Below, in pieces: positions 17,831 through 26,690 of a stretch of DNA of 64,000 bases (position 1 is its first letter; each line of letters begins with the position of its first letter). The position numbers and the translations under genes were made by a program. The notes beneath the pieces were generated by a model that did no database searches, was not told the DNA's origin, and saw nothing but the letters and a program-made list of their open reading frames with translations. Source of the DNA: UMGS1696 sp963643035 (GTDB lineage Bacteria; Bacillota; Clostridia; Oscillospirales; CAG-272); contig CAVIKO010000007.1 of assembly GCA_963643035.1 (NCBI GenBank), positions 6,568 through 70,567 of the forward strand, given 5' to 3'.

Positions 17831-20116
17831 TTACAGCAGATCACAGGTCAGACTGTGGCTGGCGGGAACCTCGAGGGTTCTGCATATGCCGTTTACCTCC
17901 ACCGTTGCCTTACCGCAGCCCGTGATCGTGTACCGCGTAACCCTGCCTTGTTTCCACGTGATATCCACCTCAAAACCGCCGCGCGCTCGCAGTCCCTCCA
18001 CGTGTCCCTCCGACCATGCGGGATCAGACGGCAGCGCGGGCAAAAGTACAATACGACCGGCGTGGCTGGCAATGAGCATTTCTGCGATCCCGGCTACACC
18101 ACCGAAGTTGCCGTCAATCTGGAACGGGGGATGTGTGTCAAAGAGATTCGGCAGCGTGGATTTGGCAAGGAGAGCCTGCAGATTGTCGAGGCACTTGTCC
18201 CCCATACCCAGTCTTGCGTAGAAATTGATGATCCACGCACGGCTCCATCCGGTATGTCCACCGCCGCCGGACAGCCGTCTTTCGAGTGTTTTTGCGGCGG
18301 CAGCCATCCATTCCGGTGTTTCCGTGGTGATCTGCGCGGCGGGATGAAGGGCGTACAGATGCGAAATGTGCCGATGCCCCGGTTCCGGCTCGTCAAAATC
18401 CTCGCTCCATTCCATAATCTGTCCGTGTTTCCCGATTCGGATCGGCGGCAGCTTGGCAAGCGCGTCCCGGATCGCATCGAGACAATCGTCGTGCGTATCC
18501 GTAATCTCATGCGCCTTCAGCGTAATCTCAAAAATATCGCGGACGATCTCGCAGTCCATGGTCGGTCCGGCACAGATGGCAAACGAACGGCCTGTCGCGG
18601 GATCGGTGAAGTGATTCTCGGGAGAGTTGGATGGGCAGGTAACAAGATATCCCGTGTTCGGATCGGTACAGAGAAAATCAAGGAAGAAGCGCGCGGCGCC
18701 GGTCAGCACGTCTAGGTATTCCGTAAGCACCGTTTTGTCATTCGAGAAGAGGTACCTCTCCCAGATATGGCGGCAGCACCACGCGCCGGCGCACATAAAG
18801 GATCCCCACGACACACCCTCGCCGGGAGCGGTGAAGCCCCACGGATTCGTGATCGTATGGGCGCACCAGCCGTTCGCGTGATACTGGATCGCCGCGGTTC
18901 GTTTGCCATGTGCGGAAAGGAAGCGGATATAGCGCAGAAACGGCTCGGTCAGCTCCGGCAGTCCGCAGGTTTCGGCAAGCCAGTAGTTCATCTGGATGTT
19001 GATATTGATGTGGTAGTCGCCCATCCACGGGGTCAAATAGGTATCTGCCCACACACCCTGGAGATTCGCAGGCAGTCGGCAATTGTAGGAGGACGAAATG
19101 AGCAGGTATCTGCCGAACGCGAAATAGAGGATAAACAGTCCTGTATCGCGCTCGCCCTTTTGGACGCGCAGAAGCCGTTCATCAATCGGCAGAAGCTCGC
19201 ATTCTCTTTCTGCAAGCGGCAGATCCAGCTTGACGCGGTTCATGAGTCCGGTCATGCGCTTTCCGCTTTCCTGGTACAGCTCCTGGGTGCTTTCCCGGTC
19301 ATACGCGGTCAGGCGATAGAGATTTTCCCGGCAGCGGCGGATGCAGACGGCAGGATCCTGCGAGAGGGCGTGTTCTTCATCTGGTTTCGGCGGCTCATAG
19401 GTAGTGCGGATGTCGATGAGGCAATGGAACGCCGTGATTCCATGTCCGTTCCACGCGCCGTCCGCGGTGGATACCGTGCCGCCCTCGGAAACGATCCGCG
19501 CGACCGCGCCGTATGCCATTCCCTCCGGAAAGACACCGGTCAGCGTCAACTCCCCCTCGGCGGCGCCGGCAGTCGCTTCCTCGCGGACAAAGCGGGCCGT
19601 GGCGGAAAACGGCGCATCCGATTCATAACGGCAGAAGAGAAATCCGGCAGCAAGGGAGGCGAACACGTATTGCCGGAACGCGGTTCCGTTCACCTTATAG
19701 GACACACTGACCAGTCCGGTTTCGAGATCCAGCGCGCGGCGGTAGTCGGTGATCCGCGGCTCCGGCGTGCCGTAATCGAAATCGATGTGCAGTTCCCCGG
19801 CGGTTTCAAAGGAGCCATACGCCATTCTGCCGCGATGTCTGTGACTGCCCTCTCCCCGGCAGATCATATATTTTGCAGCAAGCTCCTCGCCGCGTGCGTA
19901 ATCTCCGGCAAAAATCGCTTCGCGGATTTCCGAGAGATGCGCCGCACAGTCCGGGTTGTCAGCATGGGGATCGTATCCTCCGCTCCAGAGGGATTCTTCG
20001 TTCATCTGGAGGATCTCATGGTCATACCTGCCATATACGACGGCACCAAGTCGGCCACAGCCAATAGGATTTCCCTCCGTCCAAACGGATGCGGGCTTGT
20101 TGTAGAACAGTTCCAT
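17831..20116 (-). CDS. Glycoside hydrolase family 95 (alpha-L-fucosidase type)
   Basis: 761 residues, full family length. GH95 enzymes remove fucose (some galactose) from glycans by inversion. Family landmarks in order: LFYNKPASVWTEGNPIGCGRLGA at the N-terminus, MNEESLWSGG, DYHININIQMNYW with the catalytic-region Asn residues, WGFTAPGEGVSWGSF, LVTCPSNSPENHF, AGPTMDCEIVRDIFE and GHRHISHLYALHP. No signal peptide is seen, so it may act inside the cell on imported oligosaccharides. ATG at 20116 follows AAAGGA; the frame extends to 20140. A promoter is predicted at 20220-20248. Fucosidase activity is inferred from the family. Confidence 0.9.
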   Translation of the reverse strand: MELFYNKPASVWTEGNPIGCGRLGAVVYGRYDHEILQMNEESLWSGGYDPHADNPDCAAHLSEIREAIFAGDYARGEELAAKYMICRGEGSHRHRGRMAYGSFETAGELHIDFDYGTPEPRITDYRRALDLETGLVSVSYKVNGTAFRQYVFASLAAGFLFCRYESDAPFSATARFVREEATAGAAEGELTLTGVFPEGMAYGAVARIVSEGGTVSTADGAWNGHGITAFHCLIDIRTTYEPPKPDEEHALSQDPAVCIRRCRENLYRLTAYDRESTQELYQESGKRMTGLMNRVKLDLPLAERECELLPIDERLLRVQKGERDTGLFILYFAFGRYLLISSSYNCRLPANLQGVWADTYLTPWMGDYHININIQMNYWLAETCGLPELTEPFLRYIRFLSAHGKRTAAIQYHANGWCAHTITNPWGFTAPGEGVSWGSFMCAGAWCCRHIWERYLFSNDKTVLTEYLDVLTGAARFFLDFLCTDPNTGYLVTCPSNSPENHFTDPATGRSFAICAGPTMDCEIVRDIFEITLKAHEITDTHDDCLDAIRDALAKLPPIRIGKHGQIMEWSEDFDEPEPGHRHISHLYALHPAAQITTETPEWMAAAAKTLERRLSGGGGHTGWSRAWIINFYARLGMGDKCLDNLQALLAKSTLPNLFDTHPPFQIDGNFGGVAGIAEMLIASHAGRIVLLPALPSDPAWSEGHVEGLRARGGFEVDITWKQGRVTRYTITGCGKATVEVNGICRTLEVPASHSLTCDLL

Positions 20117-20219
20117 AGTTGTCCTTTCCGGAAGCGTCAAACCGCAGTTGCGATGTGCGTTCCTCCCTTTTCTATATGCTATTTGCCAGTAGCAAGTGTA
20201 CTTTGCGTAGTTTGTCTAC

Positions 20220-20248
20220 ATACTATCATAAATGGTGGAAAAGGTCAA
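20220..20248 (-). promoter_or_regulatory. Predicted promoter of the GH95 gene
   Basis: On the minus strand TTGACC, 17-bp spacer, TAGTAT. Confidence 0.65.
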
Positions 20249-20399
20249 GAGGTGAAATGTTACGTTTTCAAGAGAAATGCGCATTTTGCCCAGATCGATT
20301 CCTTACAGTTGATACCGTGCGGGAATATTGTATCGGTAAGCTATGTATGGTGTGATCGAGACAAGTCCCGGAGAATGCAAAGAAATTCAGCAAAAATCG

Positions 20400-20428
20400 T
20401 TGCAAATTGCATTTTAATGATGTATAAT
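20400..20428 (+). promoter_or_regulatory. Predicted promoter of the mreB-like gene
   Basis: TTGCAA (20400-20405), 17-bp spacer, TATAAT (20423-20428). Confidence 0.75.
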
Positions 20429-20522
20429 AGAGGATGAATATTTTTCGCTGCACCACAACGCACGACTGCCGCGTGGTTTCATTTGCCGCGCACGGGCAGG
20501 AAAGGTTCGGGTAACGTACAGG

Positions 20523-21533
20523 ATGAGTAAGGACATTGGCATCGATCTTGGCACCGCTACGGTTCTCGTCTATGTAAAAGGACGCGGGATCGTCATCAAG
20601 GAGCCGTCGGTCGTCGCTATCGATAAAAATACAGGTAAAATATTGAAATTCGGCAGGGAGGCGCAGATGATGCTGGGGCGCACTCCCGGCAATATCACGG
20701 CAATCCGGCCGCTGCGCGACGGTGTCATCACGCAGTACGATATCACGCAGAAAATGATCCAGCACTTTATCAAAAAATCCTGCGGCACCGTCATCTTCAA
20801 GCCGCGCGTCATCATCTGTGTGCCGAGCGGCATCACGGAGGTCGAAGAGCGCGCCGTAGTCGATGCGGCTACCCAAGCAGGTGCGAAACGAACCTACCTC
20901 ATCGAGGAGCCGGTCGCTGCCGCCATTGGTGCTGGAATCAACATCTCCGCTCCACGCGGCCATATGGTTCTGGATATTGGCGGCGGCACCTCGGACATCG
21001 CAGTCATATCGCTCGGCGGCGTGGTCGTGTCCGAATCGATCAAGGTTGCCGGGGACAAATTCGATGAGGCGATCATCCGCTATGTCCGCCGTAAGCACAA
21101 TGTACTGATCGGCGAACGAACCGCGGAGGAAATCAAAATCAAGATCGGCTGCGCATGGCCGCGTGACGAAGTGCGCACCATCGATGTAAAGGGACGCTGC
21201 CTTGTACAGGGACTGCCGCGTATGGTGCGGATCACCTCGACAGAGATCCCGGACGCACTGGAGGAACCGATCACGTCAATCGTCGAGGCGGTTTGCTCTG
21301 TCATCGAACGAACTCCGCCGGAGCTCATCGGCGACATTCTCCAAAACGGCATTGTCATGACCGGGGGCGGTTCCCTCCTCTATGGATTGGACAGACTCAT
21401 CACCTATGCTACCGGAGTTCGCGCCAGAGTTGCCGACAAAGCCATTTCCTGCGTGGCGCTGGGTACCGGACGCTCGCTGGAAATGCTCAGCCGGCTCCCG
21501 GAGGACACAGTGAACATCTCCCGAATGGGATAA
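20523..21533 (+). CDS. MreB/Mbl-family rod-shape actin homologue
   Basis: 336 residues of bacterial actin. Phosphate-binding loops are GIDLGTATVLVY (residues ~6-17) and LDIGGGTSDIAVISLGG (~157); IRPLRDGVITQYDIT, CVPSGITEVEERAV and MTGGGSLLYGLD are standard MreB motifs. It organises cell-wall synthesis along the membrane. mreC and mreD do not follow, so it is likelier an Mbl/MreBH paralogue than the mre operon copy. The site before the ATG is unusual: AGGAAAGG is about 20 nt upstream and only AGG directly precedes the ATG, so initiation may be weak. A second MreB elsewhere is expected. Confidence 0.92.
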   Translation: MSKDIGIDLGTATVLVYVKGRGIVIKEPSVVAIDKNTGKILKFGREAQMMLGRTPGNITAIRPLRDGVITQYDITQKMIQHFIKKSCGTVIFKPRVIICVPSGITEVEERAVVDAATQAGAKRTYLIEEPVAAAIGAGINISAPRGHMVLDIGGGTSDIAVISLGGVVVSESIKVAGDKFDEAIIRYVRRKHNVLIGERTAEEIKIKIGCAWPRDEVRTIDVKGRCLVQGLPRMVRITSTEIPDALEEPITSIVEAVCSVIERTPPELIGDILQNGIVMTGGGSLLYGLDRLITYATGVRARVADKAISCVALGTGRSLEMLSRLPEDTVNISRMG

Positions 21534-21558
21534 CGACCCGCTGCATCAGCGTTTTCTC

Positions 21559-21592
21559 AAGGATGTGCTGCTTACATCGCATCCTTTCATCA
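21559..21592 (+). terminator. Possible terminator after the mreB-like gene
   Basis: AAGGATG (21559-) pairs with CATCCTT about 20 nt later, followed by a short T-containing run. Weak T-run. Confidence 0.4.
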
Positions 21593-21694
21593 TACGGTTC
21601 GGACATATGGACTTTTGACACAAAACAACCTGAAATCAGCGTTTTCTTCATTTCCTTTGCCTTTTTTCTACCAAATCAAATATGAGGTATGTTT

Positions 21695-23560
21695 ATGATT
21701 ACAAAGCATATGAAAACCGCGGTCGTCACAGAGCTTGTCATGGAAGCACCGTGTCTGCCGGAGGAGGAGCGTGTGCGCCTCTATACCCTGCTTACGGATA
21801 CCTTCGCTGTAGAAATTCCGGACGCACTGTCGGACGGCTGGAAGCTGCGCGTCCTTCTGCGAAACGGCTCCACGGATTCCGGCAATGCGGATCCCGCAGA
21901 GAGCTGGGGAGCGATTGCAGAGAAAATGGACGAAATGGCGTATACGGTGTCCGTTTCCCTGCCGATTCACGAAATGCTCGTGGAGGGCGGTTCCCTTCCG
22001 GCGATTCGTGCGGGACTCGTTTATCTGCTCGGACGACTCGGCACCTCCGTGGGTACGTGCGACGGACGTCCGCCGCTTGTCGTATCCTCCTTTGCCTACG
22101 CCAAGAATTATCGGGAGAACCAGATCGACAACGCACGAATCCTGCCCGTGATCCACTCTGACCGCAATGTGGAGCTGCTCTCCGCCGGGGCAAATGCGGA
22201 AGGGATCACCACACCCGATTTTCTCTCCGATATGGTCATGGCGGAGGTGCATCTCGACACCGCCGCACGGGACGGATCGTTTGCCACTGCTGCCGCGCTT
22301 GTGGATTTCTACGCAACGACCGGCGTGAACGCGATCTGGCTCTGTCCGATTTACAACCGCGACAAAATCGGAAACGGCTACGGCAACCGGGGATTGCATA
22401 CCATCGATTACGCCTACACCGGCTGTGCAGATCCCTCCGATGGATGGAACGTCGTGCGCAAATTCGTCGATTATGCCCATCAGAGACAGGTACGGATCTT
22501 CCTCGACGTGATCTCATGGGGCGTGATGAAGGGTTCTCCTCTCTGTGCCGGTCATCCGGAATGGTTCGAGGGGGAAGCGTGGGGCGGCCGCGCCTTCAAC
22601 TGGAAAAACGACGCATTCCGCGCGTGGTTCATCGATAAGGCAGTCGAAAATCTCATGTACACCCACGCCGACGGCTATCGCTGCGACTGCGAGCCGAACT
22701 ATGGCGGTTACGATGTCTGGGGCNNNNNNNNNNGGGGCGAGGTGCGCCGGAGAATGTACGCGGCAGGCCGAAAGATCGCCATCATTGCAGAGGACAACTG
22801 CATCCGCAACGGCGTTTTTGATTTGGAACAGGATGGCGTACTCGACTACTCCGACCACGATCGCGGCGCGCAGTATCGCAATCCCACAGCTCCGTATCTC
22901 TCCGGAATCGACATCGTGGACAGCGTGAAAACAGGATACGCCATCGGATCCACGCCGGCACAGACCGATCCCGAGACACGCGGCACAGCACGGTATTACA
23001 CGCACACCGTAACCAATCACGACTATCAGAGCCGCCTTGTGCGCGGCAATCGGCTTGTGATCGGCTATCAGGCAATTTTAGCACCCTTTATCCCCATCTG
23101 GTTCTGTGGCGACGAATTCGGTATGAACGAAACAGGACATGTGATCTACTTCTCGAAAATCGAGTGGGAGCTTCTGGAAAAAGCGGAAAACCGGATCTTC
23201 TACGAAGACGTGAAGCAGATGCTCCGTTTGCGCCGTATGTTCCCGGATATCTTTGCCTCCTTCCCGGAAAACCACCGCGATGCAAATATAGAGCGGATCC
23301 CGGTGCAGAAGGCGGGCAAAACCACGCTCACCGGATACGCCAGAATCGGCAGCGGACGGGCTGTACTTGTCATTCCGGCGATGGAAGACGGCGTATACAC
23401 GGCGGCAATCCCCCAGCTGCTCCAGGGGCAGATCACTGTGACGGATCTCACGACAAATCAGGTGCTGTACGACGGAGACGCCGCGGCATTTTCGGAGTTG
23501 CGTGTTCCTCTCGCGAAGGAACGGATGGGACTCTACTTCATGGAGGAAAATCCGCTGTAA
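21695..23560 (+). CDS. Glycoside hydrolase family 13 (alpha-amylase-type) enzyme, contains a scaffold gap
   Basis: About 620 residues. After a ~170-residue N-terminal region comes a GH13 barrel: GVNAIWLCPIY, the likely nucleophile Asp in DGYRCDCEPNYGG, the acid Glu in IAIIAEDN, and the transition-state Asp in TVTNHDYQSR. The C-terminal ~90 residues look like the usual beta-sandwich. No signal peptide, so probably cytoplasmic alpha-glucan or oligosaccharide hydrolysis. Ten N at 22724-22733 interrupt it, but the flanking bases overlap by GGGGC and join in frame to DVWGEVRRRM, so the gene is likely intact. ATG at 21695 is 7 nt after GAGG; ATG at 21689 is too close. Confidence 0.85.
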   Translation: MITKHMKTAVVTELVMEAPCLPEEERVRLYTLLTDTFAVEIPDALSDGWKLRVLLRNGSTDSGNADPAESWGAIAEKMDEMAYTVSVSLPIHEMLVEGGSLPAIRAGLVYLLGRLGTSVGTCDGRPPLVVSSFAYAKNYRENQIDNARILPVIHSDRNVELLSAGANAEGITTPDFLSDMVMAEVHLDTAARDGSFATAAALVDFYATTGVNAIWLCPIYNRDKIGNGYGNRGLHTIDYAYTGCADPSDGWNVVRKFVDYAHQRQVRIFLDVISWGVMKGSPLCAGHPEWFEGEAWGGRAFNWKNDAFRAWFIDKAVENLMYTHADGYRCDCEPNYGGYDVWGXXXXGEVRRRMYAAGRKIAIIAEDNCIRNGVFDLEQDGVLDYSDHDRGAQYRNPTAPYLSGIDIVDSVKTGYAIGSTPAQTDPETRGTARYYTHTVTNHDYQSRLVRGNRLVIGYQAILAPFIPIWFCGDEFGMNETGHVIYFSKIEWELLEKAENRIFYEDVKQMLRLRRMFPDIFASFPENHRDANIERIPVQKAGKTTLTGYARIGSGRAVLVIPAMEDGVYTAAIPQLLQGQITVTDLTTNQVLYDGDAAAFSELRVPLAKERMGLYFMEENPL

Positions 23561-23636
23561 GGTATTCTCCAATCCTAACCACATCCCCTGAAAAATCAAA
23601 TTCCATATTCTTATTCCCCTCAGAAAGGAACCCATA

Positions 23637-25115
23637 ATGAAAAAACTCACCACCATTTTACTGCTCATCGCCATGCTTCTGCCCCTTGCGTCCTGCGCAA
23701 GCGGTGGGAAGAGCGAATCTGAAACCACAAGCAATGTTTCCGCGGAAACCGACACTGCGGTGTCTGAAGATACCGCGGAGACAGAAACCACGCGCGAAAA
23801 CTATGAAGACGGACTGCCGGAAAAGGATTTCGGCGGGAAGACCTTTACGGTCCTTGGATATGATTTTACCTACGATTACCTCTACGCAGAGGACTTAACC
23901 GGAGACTCCGTAAACGACGCGCTGTATAACCGGAACATCAAGGTTGCGGATCGATTCGGAATCAAGATTGATATCATAACCGGCGGCGAATACACGAATG
24001 TCACCTCTCTCTGCAACAATTCCGTCGCTGCCGGAGAGGATCTTTACAATCTGGTCACGTCTCACGTGGTGGAAATGGGCTCGAGCATCACCAAGGGACT
24101 CTATCAGGCGCTCAGCGACCTGCCGTACATCGATTTCACCAAACCGTGGTGGTCGGACAACAACGTTACCGATCTGTCCTATCGCGGTAAGACTTTCCTC
24201 GCAGTCGGCGATTTCGACCTATCCACCGTCGGCATCACGATGTGTACCTTCTACAATAAGGATCTCAGCGAGGAATTCGGCTATCCGTCCATTTACGAAA
24301 CCGTGCGCAACGGACAGTGGACAAAAGATAAGATCAACGAGCTGTGTGAAGGCACGTACATGGATGTCAACGGCGATGGGCAACGGGACGCGGGCGATCG
24401 TTACGGCTATGCGATCGATTCCAAAGGAGACGCAGACGCATACTACTGGGGCTTCGGGAAAAAGCTGATGACCAAGAACGACAACGATACATACGACGAT
24501 ACCTTCTACGATGAAAAGCTCGTCTCCATGATCGAGTGGCTCTACGACATCAAGAACAATCACGACTACACCTGGACGGACGAAAACTGGAATACCGGCT
24601 ACAATGCGTTCATTCTCGACAACACCCTGATCGCCTGCGGCTATGTTTCCATGGCTCTTTGGGGACTGCGCGATCTGGACATCGATTTCGCAATCCTGCC
24701 GCTGCCGAAGTGGGATGAAGCGCAGCAGGAATACAGCACCGTAGTCGGCGGCTCTCATGATATTCAGGGAGTACTGATTACCATGCAGGACAAGGAACTG
24801 ACCGGCTGCATCACAGAAGCATTGAATGCGGAAACCTGGCGTACCGTCACCCCTGCATACTATGACAGCACCTTGAAGTATAAGGGTACGCGCGACGAGG
24901 ATTCCCTCGAAATGCTCGACATCCTTATGGCGGGACGCTGCTACGATTTCGGCTACGTATACGGCGGCTGGGACGCACCCTCCTTCTATGTCCATAAGGT
25001 TCTCGACAACAATAAGTCGAAAGACATCACGTCGTACTACGAAAAGAACAAAGCAAAATGGGAAACCTACTTTGCCAAGATTGTCGACGCGTTTGAAAAA
25101 TATACCAATGCATAA
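23637..25115 (+). CDS. Extracellular solute-binding lipoprotein (ABC transporter, probably sugar), copy 1
   Basis: 492 residues. Lipoprotein signal with lipobox LASC, cleavage before C20, then an acidic Ser/Thr-rich linker to about residue 60. The mature part has the type 2 periplasmic-binding pattern (DLTGDSVNDALYNRNIKVADRF, PYIDFTKPWWSDNNV, NGQWTKDKINELCEGTYMDVNGDG). It should capture an oligosaccharide for an ABC importer, but no permease genes are beside it. AAAGGAA precedes the ATG. It is 45 nt upstream of a paralogue with an identical first 41 codons. It may share a transcript with the GH13 gene. Confidence 0.9.
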   Translation: MKKLTTILLLIAMLLPLASCASGGKSESETTSNVSAETDTAVSEDTAETETTRENYEDGLPEKDFGGKTFTVLGYDFTYDYLYAEDLTGDSVNDALYNRNIKVADRFGIKIDIITGGEYTNVTSLCNNSVAAGEDLYNLVTSHVVEMGSSITKGLYQALSDLPYIDFTKPWWSDNNVTDLSYRGKTFLAVGDFDLSTVGITMCTFYNKDLSEEFGYPSIYETVRNGQWTKDKINELCEGTYMDVNGDGQRDAGDRYGYAIDSKGDADAYYWGFGKKLMTKNDNDTYDDTFYDEKLVSMIEWLYDIKNNHDYTWTDENWNTGYNAFILDNTLIACGYVSMALWGLRDLDIDFAILPLPKWDEAQQEYSTVVGGSHDIQGVLITMQDKELTGCITEALNAETWRTVTPAYYDSTLKYKGTRDEDSLEMLDILMAGRCYDFGYVYGGWDAPSFYVHKVLDNNKSKDITSYYEKNKAKWETYFAKIVDAFEKYTNA

Positions 25116-25160
25116 GAAAAACCGTGTTTTCAGAAACACCCCCTCAGGAAGGAACCCATA

Positions 25161-26630
25161 ATGAAAAAACTCACCACCATTTTACTGCTCATCGCCATGC
25201 TTCTGCCCCTTGCGTCCTGCGCAAGCGGTGGGAAGAGCGAATCTGAAACCACAAGCAATGTTTCCGCGGAAACCGACACTGCGGCATCCGAAGATACCGC
25301 AGAGACGGAAACCACGCGCGAAAACTATGACGACGGACTGCCGGAAAAGGATTTCGGCGGAAAGACCTATACAGTGCTCGGCGAGGGCATGTCTGTGTAT
25401 TTCCATGCCGATGAACTGACCGGTGAGGTATTGAATGATGCCCTATACAACCGCGATGTCAAGGTCGGCGATCGCTTCAACGTCAAGATCGCGCTGTCGG
25501 AGACTGCGGACGCGCAGACCACCATCGACACGGCGAAAGCTTCTGTACAGGCAGGCGAGGACGAATACGCCGCCGTCGTGTCCTTCGTCATCTACATGGG
25601 CATGGCGGTTACGAACAATATCTTCCAACCAGTCAGCGATCTGCCGTACATCAATCTCAACCAGCCCTGGTGGTCAGCGAGTAACCTGACCGACCTGACC
25701 TACCGTGGCAAAACGATCCTTGTGATGGGTGACTTTGATATGTCCGGTCTTTCCCAGACAAAGTGCATGTTCTACAACAAGGATCTCGCCGAGACGTTCG
25801 GTCTCCCGGACATTTACGAAACGGTGCGCAGCGGACAGTGGACAAAGGACAAGATCAACGAGCTGTGCGAAGGCACGTATGTCGATATCAACGGTGACGG
25901 CAAGAAGGACGAGGGCGACCAGTACGGCTACGCTGTAGACTCCAAGGGTGACTTCAACGGTCTGCTCTGGGCGTTCGGCAAGCGCCTCTTTGAACAGCAA
26001 TCCGACGGCACGTACAAGGACGTATATTTTGATGAAAAGCTAGTCTCCATAGTGGAATGGTGCTATGACATCAAAAACAACCACGACTACACTTGGACGG
26101 ACGGCAATTGGAACACCGGCTATAACGCGTTCATGCTCGAAAAGACCCTGATCGCCAATGGCTATATCTCCATGACACAGTGGGGCATGCGCGATCTGGA
26201 AACCGATTACGCAATCCTTCCCTGCCCGAAGTGGGACGAAGCGCAGCAGAACTACTACACCTATGTAGAAGGCTCGCACTCCATCGCAGGCGTGCTGACC
26301 ACAGCACAGGACAAGGAATTTGTCGGCTGCGTGATGGAAGCGCTGAACGCCGAATCATGGAAAACGGTGCGTCCGGCCTATTATGACAGCTGCCTGAAGT
26401 ACAAGGGCGCGCGCGACGAGGACTCTGTGGAAATGCTCGACATCCTCATGGACGGACGTCTCTTCGATTTCGGCTACGTTTACGGCGGCTGGGGCGCGGC
26501 GTTCTGGCTCCAATACTGCATCAACGACAACAACTCCACGGACATCGCCTCTTACTATGAGTCGAAAAAGAAGGAATGGAACACCTACATGGACAAAGTG
26601 TTCACCGCATTCGACGACTTTACCATGTAA
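25161..26630 (+). CDS. Extracellular solute-binding lipoprotein, copy 2
   Basis: 489 residues, paralogue of the previous gene, with the same lipobox (C20) and the same domain order: DELTGEVLNDALYNRDVKVGDRF, PYINLNQPWWSASNLTD, SGQWTKDKINELCEGTYVDINGDGKKDEG. From the leader through codon 41 its DNA is identical to copy 1; after that the proteins diverge widely while staying alignable. The binding half that follows differs enough to suggest a different ligand. A MATE exporter gene starts 60 nt later. Confidence 0.9.
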   Translation: MKKLTTILLLIAMLLPLASCASGGKSESETTSNVSAETDTAASEDTAETETTRENYDDGLPEKDFGGKTYTVLGEGMSVYFHADELTGEVLNDALYNRDVKVGDRFNVKIALSETADAQTTIDTAKASVQAGEDEYAAVVSFVIYMGMAVTNNIFQPVSDLPYINLNQPWWSASNLTDLTYRGKTILVMGDFDMSGLSQTKCMFYNKDLAETFGLPDIYETVRSGQWTKDKINELCEGTYVDINGDGKKDEGDQYGYAVDSKGDFNGLLWAFGKRLFEQQSDGTYKDVYFDEKLVSIVEWCYDIKNNHDYTWTDGNWNTGYNAFMLEKTLIANGYISMTQWGMRDLETDYAILPCPKWDEAQQNYYTYVEGSHSIAGVLTTAQDKEFVGCVMEALNAESWKTVRPAYYDSCLKYKGARDEDSVEMLDILMDGRLFDFGYVYGGWGAAFWLQYCINDNNSTDIASYYESKKKEWNTYMDKVFTAFDDFTM

Positions 26631-26690
26631 GCCGCACATCCGCAGAAACTCCGTTCCCCACATCATTTTCTTCTGATCAAGGTACGACAT

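Larger units (their letters stand above)
20117..20522. other. Divergent intergenic region between GH95 and mreB-like genes
   Basis: 406 nt with no gene. It holds two divergent promoters (20220-20248 minus, 20400-20428 plus) and about 95 nt of leader before the mreB-like gene. Confidence 0.5.

Noticed and set aside
23625..25284. Insertion sequence or transposon ends at the repeated lipoprotein leaders
   Set aside because: The shared block is coding with its binding site, is in direct orientation, and has no terminal inverted repeats or transposase.
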